Positions 1-4,582 of a DNA stretch of 6,852 nucleotides are shown here, piece after piece. Origin of the DNA: Candidatus Pacearchaeota archaeon (GTDB lineage Archaea; Nanobdellota; Nanobdellia; Pacearchaeales; GW2011-AR1). How positions within the stretch are numbered: the stretch's first letter is position 1; the number at the start of each line of letters is the position of its first letter. Made by a program: the position numbers and the translations under genes. Location: contig RFLO01000047.1 of NCBI GenBank assembly GCA_003693875.1, positions 1 to 6,852 of the forward strand, read 5' to 3'. A model generated the notes under the pieces. That model was not told the DNA's origin. It made no database searches and was given only the letters and a program-made list of their open reading frames with translations.

Positions 1-905
1 CCGCCGCTAACCCCGGGACCGCCCTCCGGCATTCCACCCCCCTCTGGCTTTCTTCCAACACTTAAAACATTTGATTCTCGAGGGCCATTAATAAGAATAA
101 CAAATGTATCTAAGAGGTTTCTTGCTTCAGATTCTACTTCTGGTCTCAAAACAAGTTCAAGATCTCCTTCAAAAAAAGAAAACTCAGAACCCAAAAATTT
201 TTCATCAAGAAAAATGAAGTGCCTAATAACCTTTGAAGAAGAAAGAGGAACTTCAAAACTAAGAATCTTATCATCATCTAAGATATCTTTCTCAAAAAGA
301 TTAAGTTTTAAAACTTCACCTTCACAGAATCCATTGGTATAAATACTAAAATAGGCCATATCGCCTACAAACTCTCTTGATTTTTCCCACAGGATTTTCT
401 CAACAATACACTCTGTTTTGGCATTTTTTTCTTTTTTCTTAGGCGGCTTTTCAGTTTTAGGTATCTTTAGTACTGCGCTCTCGTTATGCCCCTCACTCTT
501 TTCCTCAATAGAAGAGAAAGGTTCAACAATCTCAAATTTATCGGACCCTTTGCCATCCACAACCTCTACCTCAAAAGAATTGCTCTCTCCACCGAGAGTT
601 ATAACGCTCATCTTATATTTCCCAGCCGCAACTCCGGGAAAAACCCTTAAAAGAACAAGAGATTCAGAAACAACGCTGATAAGCTCCGGATCAGTCACCA
701 AGGTGCTACTAACATTGATTGCCAGGGGCTCAAGAAAATTCCCACCTTCAATCTTTAAAACAGTCTCCTTATCGTTGCTAAATTTTGATGGACTTATCTT
801 TTTAATAAACGGTTTATCAGAAACCTCTTCTGAAACAATAGTTGCTGCTACAAAATTAACAAAGAGCAAAATAAAAAGCAGATATCCCAGCCTTACAAAC
901 CTCAT
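1..905 (-). CDS. Secreted/surface protein with signal peptide and IPT/TIG-like domain, 3' end beyond window
   Basis: This is a partial gene: 301 codons are open from the ATG at 905 to the window edge. Residues 1-21 form a typical signal peptide, with Arg at 2 and 5, a hydrophobic core at 6-19 and a likely cut after VAA (21). Residues 32-116 resemble an IPT/TIG Ig-like domain, with the opening pattern PFIKKISPSKFS, then the VLKIEGGNF strand and a closing EVEVVDG strand. A Lys/Pro-rich linker (149-163) leads to a second beta-rich domain (about 164-283) whose two cysteines, C166 and C194, could form a disulphide. The visible end (287-301) is Gly/Pro-rich, possibly a linker to a membrane anchor or another domain. 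The product is inferred to be exported and to bind or display something on the surface; substrate and role are unknown. The start is supported by the signal peptide and a TATA box centred 25-26 bases upstream, implying a leaderless mRNA. The gene follows dnaG after 39 bases. Confidence 0.8.
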   Translation of the reverse strand, partial: MRFVRLGYLLFILLFVNFVAATIVSEEVSDKPFIKKISPSKFSNDKETVLKIEGGNFLEPLAINVSSTLVTDPELISVVSESLVLLRVFPGVAAGKYKMSVITLGGESNSFEVEVVDGKGSDKFEIVEPFSSIEEKSEGHNESAVLKIPKTEKPPKKKEKNAKTECIVEKILWEKSREFVGDMAYFSIYTNGFCEGEVLKLNLFEKDILDDDKILSFEVPLSSSKVIRHFIFLDEKFLGSEFSFFEGDLELVLRPEVESEARNLLDTFVILINGPRESNVLSVGRKPEGGGMPEGGPGVSG

Positions 906-906
906 C

Positions 907-915
907 AAAAAAAAA
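907..915 (-). terminator. T9 run after dnaG, inside the next gene's promoter
   Basis: Nine consecutive T on the minus strand lie 30-38 bases past the dnaG stop, preceded by further T-rich sequence (TTATTATTTC). Archaeal transcription ends intrinsically at such U-tracts, so this could terminate dnaG. It lies between the TATA box and start codon of the IPT-like gene, so it may equally be a promoter-melting feature. Confidence 0.4.
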
Positions 916-925
916 GAAATAATAA

Positions 926-940
926 CCTTATAAGCTTTCC
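926..940 (-). promoter_or_regulatory. BRE/TATA promoter of the IPT-like gene
   Basis: Read on the minus strand this is GGAAAGCTTATAAGG, a purine/A-rich BRE-like stretch followed by TTATAA centred at about 930.5. The ATG at 905 lies 25-26 bases downstream, the usual archaeal TATA-to-start distance, so transcription should begin at or next to the ATG. It sits entirely within the 39-base gap after dnaG. No Shine-Dalgarno is present. Confidence 0.7.
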
Positions 941-944
941 GTCA

Positions 945-2075
945 CTAAATTGAAATAAGGCGAACCTTGGTTTCAGGGACCCTTCCAAAAGTCTTAGCGG
1001 CAACAGCAAATGCTCCAAGTTTCTCTGCCCCAACGACAACAGAAGCTGTAGCATTCGAAACAAGGAGGACAAACGCTTTCCTGCGGCTCCTCATAAAAGA
1101 AAGGCGCGAAGAAGGAACATTGCAGATAGGCTCAAGAGATTCATCGAGAACAAGAACATTTCTGCCCTTAAGCTCCGAAGAGAGCTCACGAAGCTTTTCA
1201 ATTTCCTTTTCCGTAAGCTCTCTTTTTCTTCCGTTTCCAAGTTCAGCTTCAATATTTTTCAAAAATTCTTCTGCTGGAACCTTCTTCCTAAGTGCTTGCA
1301 AAATCTCTTTCCCCGTTAATTCCTCTACCTCTTTACCACTTGGAGCCATAGCAACATAAGCAACATTTGCATTATCGCAGACATTCTTGGCAATAAGCTT
1401 TCCTCCGCGGTCACCATCTACAAAAAGAGTAATCTCTTTTGTCTCGCCAAGCTTAGCAATAGTTTTTGGGAACTTCGTTCCATGCATTCCAATAGCATTC
1501 TTAACTCCATGTCTTAGAAGGTTAATAACATCTGCACGACCTTCCACAACGATTATCTCATCGGAAGATTCAACTTCCGGACCAGCCGCAAGGCCTTCTT
1601 CACCGTAAAGAGTAACCTTAGCAATCCTTGAAGACTCCCTGAGCTCATTTTCAATCTCAACAGAATCCATCCCCGAATTCTTTATGTTAGCAAGAAGCTC
1701 TTTTGCCCGTTCCATAATGTAATCTCTTTTAGAACCCCTAACATCAACAATTTCTCTTATTGTTATCTTAGCATCAGTTGGCCCGATCTTGTCAATAGTT
1801 TCAAGAGCAGCCGCAATAATCGTTGTTTCTGTCTTGTCAAGCGCAGAAGGAATGACAATTTCTCCCTTGGTTCTGCCCTCTTCGGTAGTAAGCTCTACTT
1901 CAATCCTTCCAATTTTGCCTTCCTTTTGTAGTTCCCTAAGCTCCATATCGGGACCTAAAAGCCCCTCTGTTTGTCCGAATAATGCTCCAATAACATCCGG
2001 CTTTTGAAAGGGCCCTTCAGCCACAAAGTCTGCAACAATAGAATACTTTATTGATGATGGACTAATTTTTGCCAT
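945..2075 (-). CDS. dnaG: Archaeal DnaG (TOPRIM protein, exosome subunit)
   Basis: The protein has 376 residues. The N-terminal domain (about 10-130) carries the archaeal DnaG signature: KPDVIGALFGQTEGLLG (25-41), LRELQKEGKIGRIEV (46-60), IPSALD, and an IIAAALETIDKIGP helix. The TOPRIM domain spans about 172-245 with the metal-binding residues E178 (VVEGRAD) and D220/D222 (VDGDRGG). The C-terminal part (about 280-376) keeps the family's closing segment but looks diverged. In archaea this family is chiefly a stable exosome component that helps bind A-rich RNA, with weak primase activity reported in some species; replication priming is done by the eukaryotic-type PriS/PriL. The protein is somewhat shorter than the usual 400-450 residues. 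The start is supported by the homologous N-terminus and an upstream GGAG. The gene has a 424-base spacer on its 5' side and no obvious TATA box near the start. Confidence 0.95.
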   Translation of the reverse strand: MAKISPSSIKYSIVADFVAEGPFQKPDVIGALFGQTEGLLGPDMELRELQKEGKIGRIEVELTTEEGRTKGEIVIPSALDKTETTIIAAALETIDKIGPTDAKITIREIVDVRGSKRDYIMERAKELLANIKNSGMDSVEIENELRESSRIAKVTLYGEEGLAAGPEVESSDEIIVVEGRADVINLLRHGVKNAIGMHGTKFPKTIAKLGETKEITLFVDGDRGGKLIAKNVCDNANVAYVAMAPSGKEVEELTGKEILQALRKKVPAEEFLKNIEAELGNGRKRELTEKEIEKLRELSSELKGRNVLVLDESLEPICNVPSSRLSFMRSRRKAFVLLVSNATASVVVGAEKLGAFAVAAKTFGRVPETKVRLISI

Positions 2076-2078
2076 TTT

Positions 2079-2085
2079 CTCCTTT
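2079..2085 (-). promoter_or_regulatory. Shine-Dalgarno of dnaG, unusually close to the ATG
   Basis: On the minus strand AAAGGAG is followed by only AAA and then ATG. GGAG can pair with the CCUCC end of archaeal 16S rRNA, but the 3-base spacing is shorter than usual. dnaG is the only gene in this window with a recognisable ribosome binding site, which implies a leadered transcript. Confidence 0.55.
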
Positions 2086-2098
2086 CAAACCTAACGTC

Positions 2099-2113
2099 AA
2101 TTTAGTTAACGAA
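2099..2113 (-). promoter_or_regulatory. Imperfect palindrome upstream of dnaG, shared with EF-1A
   Basis: Positions 2099-2110 read AATTTAGTTAAC on the plus strand, identical over 12 bases to 4436-4447 upstream of EF-1A. The dyad TTAGTTAACGAA (2102-2113) departs from a perfect palindrome at one base. It ends about 24-38 bases before the dnaG ATG, where an archaeal core promoter or operator would be expected. A shared regulator or promoter element is inferred. Confidence 0.4.
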
Positions 2114-2117
2114 TTGC

Positions 2118-2196
2118 CAGTTAGAAAAATACTTGCTCGCCATCAACAAACAAGGTAAATGTGATAGTGATTGTGACAACCAAGTTTTTCTAACTG
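2118..2196. repeat. Long inverted repeat (12+4 bp stem) upstream of dnaG
   Basis: The arms are CAGTTAGAAAAA at 2118-2129 and its exact complement TTTTTCTAACTG at 2185-2196. After a two-base bulge (TA, 2130-2131) pairing resumes with CTTG (2132-2135) against CAAG (2181-2184), leaving a loop of about 45 bases. The whole element is 79 bases, the size of a small structured RNA or a very short palindromic mobile element. It could fold on either strand. No T-run follows either arm as in a bacterial terminator. Its identity is unknown. Confidence 0.75.
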
Positions 2197-2298
2197 CAAA
2201 AATAAACAATCTTCTCCATTTTAAAAGTTTTCGAAAAACGAGGCCTGTTAATAAAAAATCCAAAAACTCCTTGAAAGTAACAGCAGAAAAAAGAAGCA

Positions 2299-2341
2299 TG
2301 AAAAAATTCATAAAAAGAAGTTTTGAAAAAATTCATAAAAA
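2299..2341. repeat. 18-base direct repeat, period 25
   Basis: TGAAAAAATTCATAAAAA occurs at 2299-2316 and again, identically, at 2324-2341, separated by GAAGTTT. The copies are very A-rich, so part of the identity is compositional, but 18 exact matches with the internal TTCAT in both is more than a plain A-run. It may be a local tandem duplication or a paired binding site. On the minus strand it reads as a T-rich tract. Confidence 0.7.
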
Positions 2342-2374
2342 TTTAAAAAGGCAAAAGATAAGGAAAATAAAAAG
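2339..2374 (-). terminator. T-rich tracts downstream of the TPR-like gene
   Basis: On the minus strand this reads as a series of T-runs (CTTTTTATTTTCC, then CTTTTGCC, then TTTTTAAATTTTT). It lies about 125-160 bases past the stop of the TPR-like gene and is the first strong U-tract cluster after it. Archaeal polymerase terminates at such clusters without a hairpin. The distance from the gene makes this only a candidate. Confidence 0.35.
2341..2350 (+). promoter_or_regulatory. Possible TATA box for a plus-strand small transcript
   Basis: ATTTAAAAAG on the plus strand resembles an archaeal TATA box. Transcription would start near 2371, exactly where base composition shifts from very A-rich to more balanced, and about 22 bases before the small ORF at 2393. 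TATA-like words are common by chance in DNA this A+T-rich. Confidence 0.3.
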
Positions 2375-2392
2375 CCCAAGTCACGGGTTAAA

Positions 2393-2464
2393 ATGTCCGA
2401 AAAAGAAGAAGTTGAATTTGAGGAGGGTGACTTCGATTTCTCCGAAGAAGCCGATGTTGAATAG
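2393..2464 (+). CDS. Candidate 23-residue acidic micro-protein
   Basis: An ATG at 2393 opens 23 codons to a TAG at 2462-2464. The product is extremely acidic: nine Glu and three Asp against a single Lys, with three Phe in the central stretch FEEGDFDF. It begins MSEKEEVEFEEG and ends SEEADVE. It lies in an island of higher G+C than the flanking A-rich DNA, has a TATA-like box about 48 bases upstream, and is followed immediately by a plus-strand T-rich tract. Those three points favour a real transcription unit convergent with the TPR-like gene. No Shine-Dalgarno is seen, no family is recognised, and the ORF is short enough to arise by chance. The unit could also be a non-coding RNA or a relic of a longer gene's acidic tail. 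Confidence 0.25.
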   Translation: MSEKEEVEFEEGDFDFSEEADVE

Positions 2465-2484
2465 TTCTTTTATTCTTATTTTTT
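2465..2484 (+). terminator. Plus-strand T-rich tract after the small ORF
   Basis: TTCTTTTATTCTTATTTTTT on the plus strand begins right after the TAG of the 23-codon ORF and ends 15 bases before the convergent stop of the TPR-like gene. A U-rich run in this orientation serves no minus-strand gene, so it points to a plus-strand transcript ending here. Confidence 0.4.
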
Positions 2485-2499
2485 GGTTCTAAGCGGAGC

Positions 2500-3063
2500 C
2501 TATCTCCCATCAAAAAGTCTGGCCTCACGAAAAAGGCCAAGAGCCTTATAGGTTTTTTTAAGCTTCTCACGAACCGCCATCTTCTCAGAATCGTCAAGGT
2601 TCATCCTCACAAGCTTCTCATAAAATTTCAGGGCTCCGGCTCTCTTGCCGCGAGATTCAAATTCCTTAGCCATAACAAAATAAATATTTTTTTTGGCAAG
2701 TTCGACCCTTGCCAATTGCTCTTTGTTTGCATCTCTTTTTGCACGAACAAACATCTCCTCCGCATCATCAACCTTTCCAGCCTTACAGAAAAACTCTGCT
2801 GCCTCAAGACAACTATCAATCTTTTCCCTAAAAGTCACATCAAGAGCCGCCTTTTTAGACATTGCCCTTGCTGCCCTCTCAAACATCTTCCTTTCTCCAT
2901 AAAGCAGAGCTAATTTCTTCAAAATAAACCTCCTTATCTCTAAACTAAAGCCTGAACTCTTCAAAGCAGATTCAAGATAAGCTATTTTGTTTAGGTCCGT
3001 GCTAATACTTGAAAGTTTATCTTCGATTTCTTCAATACTTTTCTCTCTTACATCAAACCCCAT
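2500..3063 (-). CDS. TPR-like helical-repeat protein of unknown function
   Basis: The protein has 187 residues and is predicted all-helical, with no signal peptide or membrane segment. After a charged N-terminal helix (about 7-35), four helical hairpins follow at roughly 44-72, 83-112, 127-154 and 166-186. Two match the TPR pattern well: AAEFFCKAGKVDDAEEMFVRA (88-108) and AKEFESRGKRAGALKFYEKL (132-151), with small residues at the expected packing positions and G/K at the turn. Such proteins are usually binding scaffolds in the cytoplasm. I recall similar proteins of this size in DPANN genomes but cannot name a family. It lies between EF-1A and dnaG, suggesting but not proving a link to translation or RNA turnover. 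The start at 3063 is supported by a strong TATA box 37 bases upstream, giving a leader of about 10 bases, and by the absence of an alternative ATG nearby. Confidence 0.85.
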   Translation of the reverse strand: MGFDVREKSIEEIEDKLSSISTDLNKIAYLESALKSSGFSLEIRRFILKKLALLYGERKMFERAARAMSKKAALDVTFREKIDSCLEAAEFFCKAGKVDDAEEMFVRAKRDANKEQLARVELAKKNIYFVMAKEFESRGKRAGALKFYEKLVRMNLDDSEKMAVREKLKKTYKALGLFREARLFDGR

Positions 3064-3094
3064 AACAAAAAAAGCTCAACTAACTTTTTAAGAA

Positions 3095-3106
3095 TTTATA
3101 TAAAAA
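3095..3106 (-). promoter_or_regulatory. Strong TATA box of the TPR-like gene
   Basis: The minus strand reads TTTTTATATAAA, matching the archaeal TTTATATA consensus, centred at about 3100. Transcription should start near 3074, about 10 bases before the ATG at 3063. A T7 run (3067-3073) would then form the very start of the transcript. The TATA box sits inside the T-rich region downstream of EF-1A. Confidence 0.75.
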
Positions 3107-3130
3107 TAAAAACAACAATTACAAAAGGGA
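3101..3130 (-). terminator. T-rich terminator region of EF-1A overlapping the next promoter
   Basis: Just after the EF-1A stop the minus strand runs GGGTTATTCCC, CTTTTG, AATTG and then TTGTTTTTATTTTTA, a U-rich series typical of archaeal termination. Its distal end is the TATA box of the TPR-like gene, so terminator and promoter share the same bases. Confidence 0.5.
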
Positions 3131-3136
3131 ATAACC

Positions 3137-4423
3137 CTATATTTTTTTCTCAACAAGGGATTTGCAGACACCGGCAGCAACGGTAATTCCCGCATCACGA
3201 ATAGCAAACCGTGCCATATGCTGGTTTTGGTCTGCCGTTTCCAAAACGAGATTACCGACTGGCTTAATCCTTACGATGGCAACGTCTCCGTTCTTAATGA
3301 AGTCTGGGTTTTCCTCTGCAACCTGTCCAGTGGCTGGATCCAACTTTGCCTTAAGCTCCACAAACTGGCATGGAACTTGGGCAGTATGGACGTGAAAGAC
3401 AGGAGTATATCCCTTGGCAATAACTGTTGGGTGATTGATTACTGCAACCTGGGCTTCAAACTCTTCAACAAGTTTTGCTGGAGCTGCAGCATCGCAGATA
3501 ACATCTCCTCGAGCAACATCCTTTTTACCAATTCCCCTGATGTTAACTCCAATATTGTCTCCTGCTTCTGCTTGTTGAAGCTGCTCATGGTGCGCCTCAA
3601 TGCTCCTGACTTCTCCCTCAATTCCTGTACCGGACCTGCCAGGCAAAACAACAACCTTTTGTCCAACCTTCATAACACCTGTTTCAATCTTTCCAACTGG
3701 AACAGTTCCAATCCCCGTGATATCATAGACATCCTGAATTGGCATACGAAGTGGAAGGTCCACTGGCTTTTCCGGCTGAGGGAACTTGTCTATTTGTTCA
3801 AGAACTGTTGGGCCCTTGTACCATTGCATCTTGTCAGACTTTTTAACGACATTGTCACCAGCCAAAGCAGAGCAAGCAATAAAAGGAATGCTATCAGGAT
3901 TGTAACCTGCAAGCTTTATCACTGCAGACACATCCTCTACAACCTTCTTGTACTTATCTTCAGCATAGTCAACAACATCCATCTTGTTGACAATAACTGC
4001 CAACGCCTTAACTCCCATTGTTCTAAGAAGCCATACGTGCTCTTTTGTCTGCGGTTGAACGCCTCCATCAGCTGCCACAACAAGAAATGCTGCATCAGCC
4101 TGAGAAGCGCCCGTAATCATGTTCTTGACAAAGTCCTTGTGCCCTGGAGCGTCAATAATAGTGACTTCATAATTCTGAGTAAGAAGCTTCCGATAAGATA
4201 AGTTTATTGTTATCCCTCGCTCACGCTCCTCTTTTAAGTTATCCATAGCATAGGCAAATTCAAGGCCTGGTTTCCCATGCTTTTCTGCCTCCTCCTTGTA
4301 TCTTGCCAGCTCTTGCTCAGAGATAGCGCCGCCATCAAAGAAAAGCCTTCCTATAGTGGTCGACTTTCCGTGGTCTACGTGTCCTACAAAAACCACATTG
4401 ATTCCGGGTTTTTCTTTAGCCAT
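3137..4423 (-). CDS. tuf: Translation elongation factor 1-alpha (aEF-1A)
   Basis: This GTPase brings aminoacyl-tRNA to the ribosomal A site. The 428 residues match the usual archaeal length. The G domain shows G1 GHVDHGKS (14-21), the switch I segment EERERGITI with T72, G3 DAPGH (91-95), G4 NKMD (146-149) and G5 SAL (185-187). Beta-barrel domain 2 follows (about 220-315: MPIQDVYDITGIGTVPVGKI), then domain 3 (about 320-420, including FHVHTAQVPCQF and ARFAIRDAGITVAAG). The loop VVAADGGVQPQTKEH (115-129) is the short euryarchaeal form. The tail CKSLVEKKI extends slightly past the usual end. The start is certain from alignment with the family (MAKEKPGINVVFVGHVDHGK). No Shine-Dalgarno beyond GGAAA is present. 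Unlike the classical str operon, no S10 gene follows; the TPR-like gene takes its place. It lies 159 bases after EF-2 and may be co-transcribed with it as well as having its own promoter. Confidence 0.98.
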   Translation of the reverse strand: MAKEKPGINVVFVGHVDHGKSTTIGRLFFDGGAISEQELARYKEEAEKHGKPGLEFAYAMDNLKEERERGITINLSYRKLLTQNYEVTIIDAPGHKDFVKNMITGASQADAAFLVVAADGGVQPQTKEHVWLLRTMGVKALAVIVNKMDVVDYAEDKYKKVVEDVSAVIKLAGYNPDSIPFIACSALAGDNVVKKSDKMQWYKGPTVLEQIDKFPQPEKPVDLPLRMPIQDVYDITGIGTVPVGKIETGVMKVGQKVVVLPGRSGTGIEGEVRSIEAHHEQLQQAEAGDNIGVNIRGIGKKDVARGDVICDAAAPAKLVEEFEAQVAVINHPTVIAKGYTPVFHVHTAQVPCQFVELKAKLDPATGQVAEENPDFIKNGDVAIVRIKPVGNLVLETADQNQHMARFAIRDAGITVAAGVCKSLVEKKI

Positions 4424-4435
4424 TTTCCAATATTT

Positions 4436-4450
4436 AATTTAGTTAACTAA
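4436..4450 (-). promoter_or_regulatory. Perfect 12-base palindrome upstream of EF-1A
   Basis: TTAGTTAACTAA (4439-4450) is a perfect palindrome 16-27 bases before the ATG. The overlapping 12 bases 4436-4447 (AATTTAGTTAAC) recur exactly at 2099-2110 upstream of dnaG. Its position suits an operator in the early transcribed region or a core promoter element. The binding protein is unknown. Confidence 0.45.
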
Positions 4451-4486
4451 TGTGTCCACAAAGAACACAAGTATAATCTGTAAAGT

Positions 4487-4500
4487 CGGTTTTTAAAAGT
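4487..4500 (-). promoter_or_regulatory. Candidate TATA box of EF-1A
   Basis: The minus strand reads ACTTTTAAAAACCG, with TTTTAAAA centred near 4494.5. It would start transcription near 4469, leaving a leader of about 46 bases that includes a weak TGTGT/ACACA hairpin (4451-4469) and the palindrome. A second, weaker candidate is GATTATACTT near 4473, which would give a leader of about 25 bases. Confidence 0.45.
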
Positions 4501-4516
4501 TACTGTTGAGCGCTTT

Positions 4517-4541
4517 GGTAAAACCTTCGCAAAATTTTACC
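4517..4541. repeat. Inverted repeat in the EF-2/EF-1A spacer
   Basis: GGTAAAA (4517-4523) and TTTTACC (4535-4541) are exact complements around an 11-base loop. It lies about 40-65 bases past the EF-2 stop, just upstream of the possible EF-1A TATA box. No T-run follows on the minus strand, so it does not look like a simple terminator. It could stabilise the EF-2 mRNA end or be a protein site. It is short enough to be chance. Confidence 0.4.
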
Positions 4542-4582
4542 TTGGGATTGTTATGCCTAACCTTAATCAACAAATTTTCTCA

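Larger units (their letters stand above)
2076..2499. other. 424-base spacer without a confident gene
   Basis: This is by far the longest non-coding stretch in a compact window. It is very A+T-rich between about 2197 and 2370 and markedly richer in G+C between 2371 and 2460. It holds, in order, the dnaG ribosome binding site, a near-palindrome shared with the EF-1A upstream region, a 79-base inverted repeat, a perfect TTTTCGAAAA palindrome (2228-2237), an 18-base direct repeat, and a plus-strand unit with TATA-like box, tiny acidic ORF and T-tract. I see no tRNA or rRNA, no transposase remnant and no CRISPR repeats. The lysine-rich open frames that cross it look like a product of the A-rich composition. 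Confidence 0.7.

Noticed and set aside
418..933. Plus-strand open frame of 171 codons opposite the surface-protein gene
   Set aside because: The minus-strand frame from 905 gives a signal peptide and an IPT-like domain with its own promoter. The plus-strand product is Ser/Thr/Pro/Leu-rich as expected for a shadow, and it overlaps the promoter.
967..1359. Plus-strand open frames opposite dnaG (including 1387-1608 and 1789-2007)
   Set aside because: Ser/Thr/Pro-rich shadows of a conserved minus-strand gene.
2102..2311. Minus-strand 69-codon frame upstream of dnaG
   Set aside because: It is hydrophobic only because of T-rich codons, spans the inverted repeat and palindrome, and has no ribosome binding site.
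2430..2455. CTTCG/CGAAG hairpin and vague C/D-box-like words near the small ORF
   Set aside because: The stem is only 5 bp, and no proper box C (RUGAUGA) with a matching box D (CUGA) is present on either strand.
2133..2492. Plus-strand open frame of 119 codons in the dnaG/TPR spacer
   Set aside because: The product is mostly Lys/Arg from A-rich DNA. It starts inside the inverted repeat, and its end is the translated T-tract. No domain or start signal is visible.
3126..3136. GGGTTATTCCC just after the EF-1A stop as a hairpin terminator
   Set aside because: The stem is only 3 bp. The following T-rich tract is enough to explain termination in an archaeon.
3218..4201. Long plus-strand open frame (327 codons) antisense to EF-1A
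   Set aside because: It lies entirely inside a highly conserved gene on the other strand, its product has no recognisable pattern and is compositionally odd (rich in Asn, Cys, Ser), and codon constraint on EF-1A explains the lack of stops.
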